Source of the DNA: an uncultured Ignavibacteriota bacterium
GTDB taxonomy: Bacteria > Bacteroidota > Ignavibacteria > Tepidaquicellales > Tepidaquicellaceae
Direction: 5' to 3'
Assembly (NCBI GenBank): GCA_937915485.1
Contig: CALGII010000078.1
Location: forward strand, 1-43,158
DNA: 43,158 bases
Shown: positions 16,213 through 23,606 of the stretch, piece by piece
Position numbering within the stretch: position 1 is the first letter of the stretch
Layout of the letters: each line of letters starts with the position of its first letter
The notes under the pieces: generated by a model
Seen by the model: only the letters and a program-made list of their open reading frames with translations
The model's database searches: none
What the model was told of the DNA's origin: nothing
Program-made: the position numbers and the translations under genes

Positions 16213-16842
16213 TTGGGACAAAAGACAAATCCGGTTGGTTTTAGATTAGGGGTCATAAATACTTGGGACTCCAATTGGTATGATGAAAAGAGTTTTTCGG
16301 GAAAACTGAAGGAAGATTCCCTCATAAGGGGATACCTCAAGAAAAGACTCGAGAAAGCCAGCGTAGCCAAGGTCTTGATTGAAAGAACGCTGAAGAAAAT
16401 TACGCTTACTATCAGCACTTCCAGACCTGGGTTTGTTATCGGAAAGAGCGGAAAAGAAATCACCCAGTTGGAAAACGAAATAAAGCAGATTACAAATAAG
16501 GAAGTTAAGATAAACGTTGAAGAGATAAAGAAGCCTGAATTGAGCGCGCACCTCGTTGCGGAAAACATTTCGTCTCAGATATCAAGCAGAGTCTCTTTCA
16601 GAAGAGCGATGAAATCAGCCATAACCTCAACTATGAGAATGGGCGCGGAAGGCATCAAGGTTATGTGCAGCGGCAGGCTCGGCGGCGCGGAAATAGCAAG
16701 GTCGGAGCAGTATAAGGAAGGAAGAATTCCCTTGCAGACGCTGAGAGCGGATATTGATTACGCATCGGTAACGGCGCATACGATTTACGGAGCAATCGGT
16801 GTCAAGGTATGGATATGCAAAGGCGAAAAACTTACTAAATAA
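16213..16842 (+). CDS. rpsC: 30S ribosomal protein S3
   Basis: Small-subunit head protein at the mRNA entry channel. MGQKTNPVGFRLG, the KH-domain stretch SRPGFVIGKSGKEI, and the C-terminal GRLGGAEIARSE are all typical. 209 residues. The start codon is TTG, with ggag 7 nt upstream; an ATG start would cut off the conserved N-terminus. Confidence 0.97.
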   Translation: MGQKTNPVGFRLGVINTWDSNWYDEKSFSGKLKEDSLIRGYLKKRLEKASVAKVLIERTLKKITLTISTSRPGFVIGKSGKEITQLENEIKQITNKEVKINVEEIKKPELSAHLVAENISSQISSRVSFRRAMKSAITSTMRMGAEGIKVMCSGRLGGAEIARSEQYKEGRIPLQTLRADIDYASVTAHTIYGAIGVKVWICKGEKLTK

Positions 16843-16867
16843 AGAAAATAATCGGAGTATATAAGTT

Positions 16868-17278
16868 ATGTTAATGCCCAAGAGGGTTAAGTTCAGAAAA
16901 ACCCAGAAAGGTAACAGAAGAGGGAAAGCCAACAGAGGCAATCTCGTAGCGTTCGGTTCGTACGGAATGAAGGCGATGGAAGCTGCCTGGATAACGGACA
17001 GACAGATTGAAGCGGCAAGAATTGCCCTGACAAGGTTCATGAAGAGGGACGGAAAAGTCTGGATAAGAATATTTCCCGATAAGCCCGTAACGAAGAAACC
17101 CGCTGAAACGAGAATGGGTAAGGGTAAAGGCGCTCCCGAATACTGGGTTGCCGTTATTCAGCCGGGCAAGATTATGTTTGAAGTAGACGGCGTCACGGAC
17201 AAGGTCGCGGAAGAGGCGTTCAGGCTCGCTTCGCATAAGTTACCCATTAAAACAAAGTTTGTAAAAAGAATAGTATAA
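16868..17278 (+). CDS. rplP: 50S ribosomal protein L16
   Basis: Large-subunit protein that helps organise the A-site tRNA architecture. The opening MLMPKRVKFRKTQKGNRRG, RIFPDKPVTKKPAETRMGKGKG and VDGVTDKVAEEAFRLASHKLP are standard. 136 residues is normal. The second ATG (MPKR) is two codons in; the MLMPKR form is common in bacteria. Between rpsC and rpmC. Confidence 0.97.
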   Translation: MLMPKRVKFRKTQKGNRRGKANRGNLVAFGSYGMKAMEAAWITDRQIEAARIALTRFMKRDGKVWIRIFPDKPVTKKPAETRMGKGKGAPEYWVAVIQPGKIMFEVDGVTDKVAEEAFRLASHKLPIKTKFVKRIV

Positions 17279-17296
17279 CAAAAAATCGCAGGCATT

Positions 17297-17509
17297 ATGA
17301 AGTTTTATCAGATAAAAGACATGGCGACACCGGACCTCAAAATTGCTTTGAAAGAATCATCGGAAGCGCTTGAGAATTTCAGGTTTCAGCATGCATCGGG
17401 ACAACTTGAAAATTATAAGGCAATGATGAACGCCAAGAAAGACATAGCCAGAATTCTGGGTGTCCTTCGTCAAAGAGAGTTAGCCGAAAAGAAGAATTTA
17501 AAGAAATAA
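17297..17509 (+). CDS. rpmC: 50S ribosomal protein L29
   Basis: Small two-helix protein at the tunnel exit near the trigger factor and SRP docking site. 70 residues, with the helical pattern LKIALKESSEALENFRFQHASGQLEN and KKDIARILGVLRQRE. It keeps the canonical order rplP-rpmC-rpsQ. Confidence 0.95.
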   Translation: MKFYQIKDMATPDLKIALKESSEALENFRFQHASGQLENYKAMMNAKKDIARILGVLRQRELAEKKNLKK

Positions 17510-17524
17510 CAATATATAATTTTA

Positions 17525-17812
17525 ATGAGCGAAGAAAACAAAGTTCAAGAAGTCAAAAAAAGATTAGCATCGAGGAAAGCCAGAATAGGCGTGGTGATAA
17601 GCAATAAAATGGATAAGTCCATTCTTGTCGCTATCGAGAAGAGAATGAAGCATCCGCTTTACAAGAAGTTCTTCAAGAAAACCACGAAGTTCATGGCGCA
17701 CGACGAAAAGAATGAATGCGGAATCGGAGATACGGTGAAAATTATGGAAACGAGACCGCTTAGCAACAAGAAGCGCTGGAGACTTGTGGAAATCGTGGAA
17801 AAAGCGAAATAA
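17525..17812 (+). CDS. rpsQ: 30S ribosomal protein S17
   Basis: OB-fold primary 16S rRNA-binding protein. It has RIGVVISNKMDKSILVAIEKRMKHPLYKK and the final motif METRPLSNKKRWRLVEIVEKAK. The 95 residues include about 15 extra charged residues at the N-terminus compared with the shortest homologues. Confidence 0.96.
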   Translation: MSEENKVQEVKKRLASRKARIGVVISNKMDKSILVAIEKRMKHPLYKKFFKKTTKFMAHDEKNECGIGDTVKIMETRPLSNKKRWRLVEIVEKAK

Positions 17813-17843
17813 TAATAATAATCAAGTAAAGATAATTTTAATT

Positions 17844-18212
17844 ATGATACAGGAAGAAACAAATCTTACGGTTGCGGATAATTCAGGCGCGAAGTCTGTC
17901 AGGTGCATCAGGGTTCTGGGCGGATCGGACAGAAGATACGCTAGCCTGGGCGATATTATCGTTGTTTCCGTGAAGTCGGCTATTCCCGGCGGCACGGTTA
18001 AGAAGGGAGAAGTCTCAAGAGCGGTAATCGTGAGAACGGTAAAGGAAGTAAAGAGAAAAGACGGAAGTTGCATAAAATTTGATGAAAACGCCGCGGTACT
18101 TATAAACGCGAACAACGAACCGAGAGGCACTCGTATTTTCGGACCGGTCGCGAGAGAACTAAGGGAAAAGCAGTTCATGAAAATAATTTCGCTCGCTCCG
18201 GAAGTAATTTAA
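17844..18212 (+). CDS. rplN: 50S ribosomal protein L14
   Basis: Large-subunit protein at the interface with 16S helix 14. MIQEETNLTVADNSGAKSV and the C-terminal FGPVARELREKQFMKIISLAPEVI match the family, and 122 residues is exactly canonical. The frame is open upstream into rpsQ, but the sequence there is asparagine-rich and unlike L14, so ATG 17844 is used. Confidence 0.97.
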   Translation: MIQEETNLTVADNSGAKSVRCIRVLGGSDRRYASLGDIIVVSVKSAIPGGTVKKGEVSRAVIVRTVKEVKRKDGSCIKFDENAAVLINANNEPRGTRIFGPVARELREKQFMKIISLAPEVI

Positions 18213-18236
18213 AGGCATCGAAAAAAAGATATTAAA

Positions 18237-18575
18237 ATGATAAAATCAAGACTCAAAAAAAACGATTTGGTAAAAGTAATCAGCGGTAATTCAAGAGGAA
18301 CAACCGGAAAGATTCTTTTTATCGACAGGAAAAAAGGAAGAGTTATTGTCGAGGGCGTGAATATAGTTCACAAGCACACGAAACCGACACAAAAAAATCC
18401 TCAGGGCGGTATTGTCAAGAGGGAAGCTTCGATTAACATCACGAACGTTCAGTTAATTTGTCCGAAGACGAACAAGCCGACCAGAATCGGAATGGAACTC
18501 GTGTCCGACGCCTCGACGGGCAAATCGAAGAGAATGAGAAAAAGCAAACAATCAGGCGAAATAATAATCAGTTAA
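18237..18575 (+). CDS. rplX: 50S ribosomal protein L24
   Basis: Assembly-initiator protein with a KOW motif: LVKVISGNSRGTTGKILFIDRKKGRVIVEGVNIVHKHTKP. The following GGIVKREASINITNVQLICP is also typical. 112 residues. rplE starts 4 nt after the stop. Confidence 0.96.
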   Translation: MIKSRLKKNDLVKVISGNSRGTTGKILFIDRKKGRVIVEGVNIVHKHTKPTQKNPQGGIVKREASINITNVQLICPKTNKPTRIGMELVSDASTGKSKRMRKSKQSGEIIIS

Positions 18576-18579
18576 AAAA

Positions 18580-19230
18580 ATGGCAAAAAGCAAGCAAGAT
18601 AGAAAAAAAGAAAACGAAAAAGTCGATCAGCAGGCAAAGGGCAAAAAAGGCAAAGACGGCAAAGACGAAAAATTCAAGGAAGAGAAAGTGCCTGTGAGAT
18701 TACTTGAGTTTTACAGAACGAAGATTGTACCTGAATTAATAAAGAAGTTCAGTTATAAGAATAAAATGCAGGCTCCGAAACTCCAGAAAATTATTCTTAA
18801 CTGCGGAGCGGGTGCTGCCGTCACGGACCCGAAAATTATCGACTCGACCGTAAAAGACCTCGAAGCGATTACGGGACAGCATCCCACTGTCATAAAAGCC
18901 AAGAAATCGGTTTCGAATTTTAAACTCAGACAGGGTATGAACATTGGCGTCAGGGTCACACTCAGAAACGACAGGATGTATGAATTCCTCGACAGGCTTA
19001 TAAACGTCGCGATTCCGAGAATACGCGATTTCAGAGGACTTCCCGACAAGAGTTTTGACGGAAGAGGCAATTACTCTATGGGCGTTAAGGAGCAGATTAT
19101 TTTTCCCGAGATAAACGTCGATAACATCGCGAGAATTATGGGCATGGATGTTACTTTCGTAACCTCCGCCGGAACTGACGAAGAGGCGTTCGAACTTTTA
19201 AAATCTTTCGGATTACCGTTTACAAAATAA
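18580..19230 (+). CDS. rplE: 50S ribosomal protein L5 with N-terminal extension
   Basis: 5S rRNA-binding protein of the central protuberance that touches P-site tRNA. The core begins around residue 40 (LLEFYRTKIVPELIKKF) and holds KLQKIILNCGAGAA, KAKKSVSNFKLRQGMNIGVRVTLR and the glycine-rich loop GLPDKSFDGRGNYSMGVKEQIIFPEI. The 216 residues exceed the usual 178-187 because of a Lys/Glu/Asp-rich N-terminal stretch of about 36 residues. An in-frame GTG at 18688 would give a standard-length protein. I keep ATG 18580 because the frame is intact and tightly spaced to rplX. The extended start is moderately certain. Confidence 0.9.
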   Translation: MAKSKQDRKKENEKVDQQAKGKKGKDGKDEKFKEEKVPVRLLEFYRTKIVPELIKKFSYKNKMQAPKLQKIILNCGAGAAVTDPKIIDSTVKDLEAITGQHPTVIKAKKSVSNFKLRQGMNIGVRVTLRNDRMYEFLDRLINVAIPRIRDFRGLPDKSFDGRGNYSMGVKEQIIFPEINVDNIARIMGMDVTFVTSAGTDEEAFELLKSFGLPFTK

Positions 19231-19238
19231 TAATTCAA

Positions 19239-19508
19239 ATGGCAAAAAAATCACACATAGCAAGACAGGAGAGAAGAGAGAGACTCGTTAAGAAATATGC
19301 GGAGAAGAGAAAAGAACTTAAGGAAAAAGGTGACTACGCGGCGCTGGCGAAACTGCCGAGAGACAGCAGCGCGACAAGACTGCACAACAGATGCAGCATG
19401 ACCGGAAGAGCAAGGTCATATTACAGAAAATTCGGGGTGTCACGTCTCGTGTTCAGGGAATTGGCGCTGCAGGGCAAGATCCCCGGAGTAGTTAAATCAA
19501 GCTGGTAA
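19239..19508 (+). CDS. rpsN: 30S ribosomal protein S14, zinc-free long form
   Basis: Small-subunit head protein. 89 residues with LPRDSSATRLHNRCSMTGRARSYYRKFGVSRLVFRELA and the ending GKIPGVVKSSW. It has a single cysteine and so no CxxC pairs, which marks it as the zinc-independent long type. It occupies the standard place between rplE and rpsH. Confidence 0.97.
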   Translation: MAKKSHIARQERRERLVKKYAEKRKELKEKGDYAALAKLPRDSSATRLHNRCSMTGRARSYYRKFGVSRLVFRELALQGKIPGVVKSSW

Positions 19509-19534
19509 AAAAACAAAACAGGAGATTTTTTAGA

Positions 19535-19933
19535 ATGTCAATGACAGATCCAATAGCAGATTTCTTAACAAGAGTCAGAAACGCGATAAATTCGGGAAAG
19601 AAAACGGTTGATATACCTGCTTCGAAGATGAAAACCGGTATTGCGGATTTAATGCTGAAAGCGCGCTTTATAAGCGATTACTCGATTATTGAAACCGAAG
19701 GTAACAAGAAATATATTTCTATCAAACTGAAATATAACGACGGCGTTAGCGTTATCGAAGGGCTTAGAAAAATCAGCAAACCCGGAATCAGAACGTATAA
19801 AGGCGCCGAAGAACTTCCCCGTGTGAGGAACGGTCTCGGAATCGCGGTTATCTCGACCTCAAAAGGACTGATGACCGACAAGCAGGCAAGAAGCCAGAAC
19901 ATCGGCGGCGAAGTCATTTGTGAAATCTGGTAA
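19535..19933 (+). CDS. rpsH: 30S ribosomal protein S8
   Basis: Primary 16S rRNA-binding protein and, in other bacteria, feedback regulator of the spc operon. It starts MSMTDPIADFLTRVRNAI and ends with ISTSKGLMTDKQARSQNIGGEVICEIW, which contains the conserved RNA-binding loop. 132 residues. A Shine-Dalgarno (ggag) precedes the ATG. Confidence 0.97.
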   Translation: MSMTDPIADFLTRVRNAINSGKKTVDIPASKMKTGIADLMLKARFISDYSIIETEGNKKYISIKLKYNDGVSVIEGLRKISKPGIRTYKGAEELPRVRNGLGIAVISTSKGLMTDKQARSQNIGGEVICEIW

Positions 19934-19958
19934 TTTATAAAAAAGAAAATCAAGAAAC

Positions 19959-20498
19959 ATGAGCAGAATAGGTAAAAAATTAATTGAAATTCCGAACGGA
20001 GTCAAACTTGATATTAAGGATTCGGAAGTAAGCGTCACGGGTCCGAAAGGAACACTTTCGATGACACTTACCGGAGATATCAGGATAAGCGTGAACGGGA
20101 ATGAGGTAACATTTACGAGAGATAACGAACAGAAAAAGAATAAAGCGCTTCACGGTTTATACAGAGCGCTTCTTATGAATATGGTAATCGGCGTTACGGA
20201 AGGATATTCGAAAAAACTCGAACTCGTCGGAATAGGATATAAGGCGGAACTCAAAGGAGACTTTCTGCTTATAAATATCGGATATTCGCATCCGATAATA
20301 TTCAAGGCACCCGAAGGCATTAAAATCGAAGTGCCCGCTCCGACGAACATTATCGTAAGCGGCAACGATAAACAACTGGTCGGACTAATCGCGGCGAAAA
20401 TACGTTCTTTCCGTGAACCCGAACCCTATAAAGGAAAAGGAATTAAGTACGATACAGAAAAGATTAGAAGAAAAGCGGGAAAAACAGCAGCAAAGTAA
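19959..20498 (+). CDS. rplF: 50S ribosomal protein L6
   Basis: Large-subunit protein near the sarcin-ricin loop and the factor-binding site. MSRIGKKLIEIPNGVKLDI, the duplicated domain structure, and EPYKGKGIKYDTEKIRRKAGKTAAK at the end are diagnostic. 179 residues, normal length. Confidence 0.97.
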   Translation: MSRIGKKLIEIPNGVKLDIKDSEVSVTGPKGTLSMTLTGDIRISVNGNEVTFTRDNEQKKNKALHGLYRALLMNMVIGVTEGYSKKLELVGIGYKAELKGDFLLINIGYSHPIIFKAPEGIKIEVPAPTNIIVSGNDKQLVGLIAAKIRSFREPEPYKGKGIKYDTEKIRRKAGKTAAK

Positions 20499-20524
20499 AA
20501 TTTTAAAAGTTTAATAGTAAAAAA

Positions 20525-20890
20525 GTGAATACGAAATACTTATCAAGAAGAGCAAAGATAAAATATAAAATCAGGAAAAAGGTTTCGGGAACCCCGGATA
20601 AACCCAGACTGGTTGTATTCAGAAGCGCGGTCAATATTTACGCGCAGTTGGTCGATGATGTAAACGGCAAGACGCTTGCATCGGCTTCTTCACTGGAAAA
20701 GGAATTGAAATCCAAAATTGAAGGAACCAAGGGAAGAGTCGGAAAATCGAAAATAATCGGAATGACGATTGCGGAAAGAGCAAAGAATTTGAGCATTATG
20801 AACGTCGTGTTTGACAGGAACGGTTATCTTTATCACGGACGTGTTAAAGCGCTTGCTGAAGGTGCCCGCGAAGGTGGTTTAAAGTTTTAA
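20525..20890 (+). CDS. rplR: 50S ribosomal protein L18
   Basis: 5S rRNA-binding protein of the central protuberance. The KVSGTPDKPRLVVFRSAVNIYAQLVDD opening and NVVFDRNGYLYHGRVKALAEGAREGGLKF end are typical; 121 residues. It starts with GTG and shows no Shine-Dalgarno. A tRNA gene follows instead of rpsE, 40 bp downstream. Confidence 0.96.
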   Translation: MNTKYLSRRAKIKYKIRKKVSGTPDKPRLVVFRSAVNIYAQLVDDVNGKTLASASSLEKELKSKIEGTKGRVGKSKIIGMTIAERAKNLSIMNVVFDRNGYLYHGRVKALAEGAREGGLKF

Positions 20891-20930
20891 CTAAATTCTT
20901 TATATTTATTAGTTTAAAAATTTGATATAT

Positions 20931-21001
20931 TCTCGGGTCGTCTAATGGCAGGACAGCGGCCTTTGGAGCCGTTAGCGGAGGTTCGAATCCTCCCCTGAGA
21001 A
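20931..21001 (+). tRNA. tRNA-Gln (anticodon TTG)
   Basis: The acceptor tctcggg (20931-20937) pairs with cctgaga (20994-21000). A D arm is at gtc/gac. The anticodon stem gcggc/gccgt encloses loop ctttgga with TTG at 20963-20965, and the T arm is ggagg-ttcgaat-cctcc. No CCA is encoded. It lies inside the spc ribosomal operon between rplR and rpsE, same strand. I see no strong promoter of its own, so it is probably cut out of the operon transcript. Confidence 0.94.
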
Positions 21002-21006
21002 CAGAA

Positions 21007-21029
21007 CCTGTAAGATGTTTATATACAGG
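21007..21029 (+). promoter_or_regulatory. Small hairpin between tRNA-Gln and rpsE
   Basis: cctgta (21007-21012) pairs with tacagg (21024-21029) around an 11-nt loop. With no T-run it is unlikely to terminate. It may aid release of the tRNA 3' end from the operon transcript. Confidence 0.35.
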
Positions 21030-21070
21030 AAATAATATCAGGATTTAAGAAAGTGTAAATTTATATTTTA

Positions 21071-21580
21071 ATGGCGAAAAAATACATAAAGGCAAGCGAA
21101 CTCGAGTTAAAGGAAAAACTGGTTTACATAGGCAGAGTTGCCAAGGTTGTAAAGGGCGGACGCAGGTTCAGTTTCAGCGCGGTCAGCGTTGTCGGAGACG
21201 GTAAGGGACACGTAGGACTCGGATTAGGGAAAGCCAACGAAGTTACGGACGCAATAAGGAAAAGCGTTGAGGACGCGAGAAAATCTTTAATGGAAGTTCC
21301 GTTAAGAAAAGGAACGATTCCTTTTGAAATCATCGGAAAGTACGGCGCGGCGAAAGTGCTTCTGAAACCCGCGACTCCCGGAACGGGACTAATTGCTGGC
21401 GGCGGCGTGAGAGCGGTGCTCGAAGCGGCAGGCATTCAGGACGTTCTTACAAAACTGCTCGGTTCTTCGAATCCGCATAACGTAGTGAAAGCGACAGTAA
21501 GCGCTTTAAGAAATCTTCGCGACGCGAAAACAACCGCGGATAAGCGCGGAATGAATTTATCAGAATTATTCTCAATCTAA
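21071..21580 (+). CDS. rpsE: 30S ribosomal protein S5
   Basis: Small-subunit protein involved in decoding accuracy and mRNA unwinding. It has RVAKVVKGGRRFSFSAVSVVGDGKGHVGLGLGKANEV, IGKYGAAKVLLKPATPGTGLIAGGGVRAVLEAAGI and the C-terminal NVVKATVSALRNL. 169 residues. Separated from rplR by the tRNA-Gln gene and followed 2 nt later by rpmD. Confidence 0.97.
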   Translation: MAKKYIKASELELKEKLVYIGRVAKVVKGGRRFSFSAVSVVGDGKGHVGLGLGKANEVTDAIRKSVEDARKSLMEVPLRKGTIPFEIIGKYGAAKVLLKPATPGTGLIAGGGVRAVLEAAGIQDVLTKLLGSSNPHNVVKATVSALRNLRDAKTTADKRGMNLSELFSI

Positions 21581-21582
21581 CG

Positions 21583-21765
21583 ATGGAAAAGAATTTAAAA
21601 ATAACACAAGTAAAAAGCATAATAGATACAACAGTAAGGCAAAAAAGAACAATTGAAGCATTGGGTCTCGGAAGACCTAATTATTCAGTCGTTAAAAAGG
21701 ATTCACCTCAGATCAGAGGCATGATCGAGAAGGTGAAACATTTAGTGAAAGTAGAAGTATTATAG
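21583..21765 (+). CDS. rpmD: 50S ribosomal protein L30
   Basis: Small large-subunit protein. 60 residues with LKITQVKSIIDTTVRQKRTIEALGLGRPNYSVVKKDSPQIRGMIEKVKHLVKVEVL, the standard bacterial L30 pattern. The next canonical gene, rplO, is displaced by about 1.4 kb. Confidence 0.96.
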   Translation: MEKNLKITQVKSIIDTTVRQKRTIEALGLGRPNYSVVKKDSPQIRGMIEKVKHLVKVEVL

Positions 21766-21832
21766 GTAAAGATTTTCGGAAAATAATCAGTGTTACAGTA
21801 AAAAAAACAAAAACTAAATGAAAGGAAAAGAA

Positions 21833-23065
21833 ATGAAATTTGCAAAATTACTCTCCATTATGCTTTTGGGGATCATGCTTGTATCGTCCGTATCGTTCGG
21901 ACAGTCCATCCCCAGCGGTACCGCAAGGTACGAAGCATTGGGTTACAATCCTTTTATAAAGGATGCTTCGATTGACATTAACAGAAACCCTTCCTGGGCA
22001 ACCGTGTACAGAAATTATGTATTCGGTGACATCGGAAGAGACGTAGTCGGAAACGACCAATATCAACTGACCGAACAGTGGGCAGGCGTCAACTTCGGCG
22101 TATCGAAGGACGTATCTTTAGGTCTTGTCCTGAATAAATTCGAAGACAAGTGGACTGATTTTAATAATTACAGTAACAATGTCTACGGTGTAAACAGACC
22201 TGTAGTGCCTTTAAAGGTTTTATTCGGCTGGCAGATGTCACCTAAGTTTGCACTCGGAGTTGCTCCGTATTATGCGGGATGGTCCTATGAGTTTGACTCA
22301 ACAGGTCAAAATCACAAATGGAGTTCGATGTCATTAGGCGGTACTATCGGTGTTCTTGGTAAACTTGAAGGCGGATGGATTGAAGGTGCGGTAGATTTAA
22401 AAATTAACAAATACAAATACGAAAGAACTATCGCTACAACAAGTAATATCGATGAAAATGAAGGCGGAATGCAGATGGATGTATTCACAAGAGCATTCTT
22501 CACCGTGAACAAGAATCTCGGTGTTAATTTAGTTCCGTATCTCGGATTTGGAATGTACAGTTGGAATCCAACCTCTACTCCGCTTGTGGCGGGTGGTTAC
22601 AATAAGTATAGCCACTTGAATTTCATGGGCGGTCTTGGTTTAAATATGCCGGTACTTGACAACGGTCTGTTAGCAGGCGGTCTTTCTTTAGGTTACCACC
22701 AATTCGAAAACAAGTACGAAGCTTCAAATTACACTTATACATATTCCGAATTCGTGCTTCCTCAGTTCAATCTTGGCATTGAATGGCCGTTCACTGATTG
22801 GCTTACGGGAAGAGCAGGTTATTCGAGATCTGTAATTTCGTCTAAGAGCAATGTCGAATCTGCGGGAAATACCTATTTCTGGAAAAGCACGGGAGTGTCA
22901 GACTCCAAGCAGACAATCACAGTCGGTTTCGGTCTTGATTTCAACAGATTCAACCTCAGCGGTACAGTCGGCGAAAAATTATTCAAGGATGGTTTCTATA
23001 TCATGACGGGCAAGACGAATGAAATGTTCGGAGTGATTTCAGCATCTTATTATTTTGGTAAATAA
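21833..23065 (+). CDS. Outer-membrane beta-barrel protein of unknown function
   Basis: Exported protein of 410 residues. The signal peptide MKFAKLLSIMLLGIMLVSSVSFGQ is cut near residue 24. The rest is rich in alternating aromatic/hydrophobic strands and Gly/Asn turns, ending VISASYYFGK with an aromatic near the C-terminus as in outer-membrane barrels. The segment ARYEALGYNPFIKDASIDINRNPSW faintly recalls PorV/PorQ-type barrels, but I cannot name a family. I prefer ATG 21833, with aaagg 7 nt upstream, over ATG 21818. The gene sits between rpmD and rplO, an unusual place, with no promoter of its own visible. A hairpin follows its stop. Confidence 0.75.
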   Translation: MKFAKLLSIMLLGIMLVSSVSFGQSIPSGTARYEALGYNPFIKDASIDINRNPSWATVYRNYVFGDIGRDVVGNDQYQLTEQWAGVNFGVSKDVSLGLVLNKFEDKWTDFNNYSNNVYGVNRPVVPLKVLFGWQMSPKFALGVAPYYAGWSYEFDSTGQNHKWSSMSLGGTIGVLGKLEGGWIEGAVDLKINKYKYERTIATTSNIDENEGGMQMDVFTRAFFTVNKNLGVNLVPYLGFGMYSWNPTSTPLVAGGYNKYSHLNFMGGLGLNMPVLDNGLLAGGLSLGYHQFENKYEASNYTYTYSEFVLPQFNLGIEWPFTDWLTGRAGYSRSVISSKSNVESAGNTYFWKSTGVSDSKQTITVGFGLDFNRFNLSGTVGEKLFKDGFYIMTGKTNEMFGVISASYYFGK

Positions 23066-23098
23066 TTTGTTAAAAAGAATATCATAAATCATAACATG

Positions 23099-23124
23099 AG
23101 ACCCCTTGGTAATACAAGGGGTCT
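23099..23124 (+). terminator. Terminator-like hairpin inside the spc operon
   Basis: A perfect 10-bp stem agaccccttg (23099-23108) with caaggggtct (23115-23124) and a 6-nt loop, followed by tattatt. It lies between the inserted barrel gene and rplO. The T-tail is weak, so partial termination or 3'-end stabilisation is as likely as complete termination. Confidence 0.65.
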
Positions 23125-23147
23125 TATTATTAGTCTAATAAAAAGCA

Positions 23148-23606
23148 ATGAACATACTCAGTAACTTAAAATACGCAGAAGGCTCGAGAAAAAAGAAAAA
23201 AAGAGTCGGTAGAGGTCAGGGTTCCGGTTTCGGCGGGACATCAACAAGAGGAGAGAACGGCGCGAAATCGCGTTCAGGCAACAAATACAGAGCCTGGTTT
23301 GAAGGCGGTCAGATGCCGCTTCAGAGAAGAGTGCCCAAGTTCGGCTTCAGGAACATTAACAGAGTTGAGTATAATGTTTTGAATCTTGGCAATATTCAGA
23401 AACTTATCGACGAAGGTAAGATTTCAGAAACGAAGATTGACGTAAAATATTTTCTCAACTTTGGTTTCGTAAAGGATTCCAAAAAGCCGTTGAAAATTCT
23501 CGGAAACGGAGAATTGAAATCAAAACTTGAAATAACAGCAAATTCATTCAGCAAATCTGCTAAAGAAAAAATCGAGAACCTCGGAGGAAAAGCCATTACA
23601 ATATGA
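23148..23606 (+). CDS. rplO: 50S ribosomal protein L15
   Basis: Large-subunit protein of the core. The Gly/Arg-rich N-terminus KKRVGRGQGSGFGGTSTRGENGAKSRSG and QMPLQRRVPKFGF are diagnostic. 152 residues. The stop overlaps the secY start (ATGA). It follows a terminator-like hairpin, and no clear promoter is seen in the gap. Confidence 0.96.
   Translation: MNILSNLKYAEGSRKKKKRVGRGQGSGFGGTSTRGENGAKSRSGNKYRAWFEGGQMPLQRRVPKFGFRNINRVEYNVLNLGNIQKLIDEGKISETKIDVKYFLNFGFVKDSKKPLKILGNGELKSKLEITANSFSKSAKEKIENLGGKAITI

Noticed and set aside
17784..17843. Upstream extension of rplN inside rpsQ
   Set aside because: The added residues (asparagine run) do not resemble L14; ATG 17844 gives the exact canonical 122 residues.
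20917..20924. AAAATTTG as a -10 box for tRNA-Gln
   Set aside because: One mismatch to TAnnTTTG, and the sequence 18 nt upstream (AATTC) is not a -35 like those at the five better promoters.
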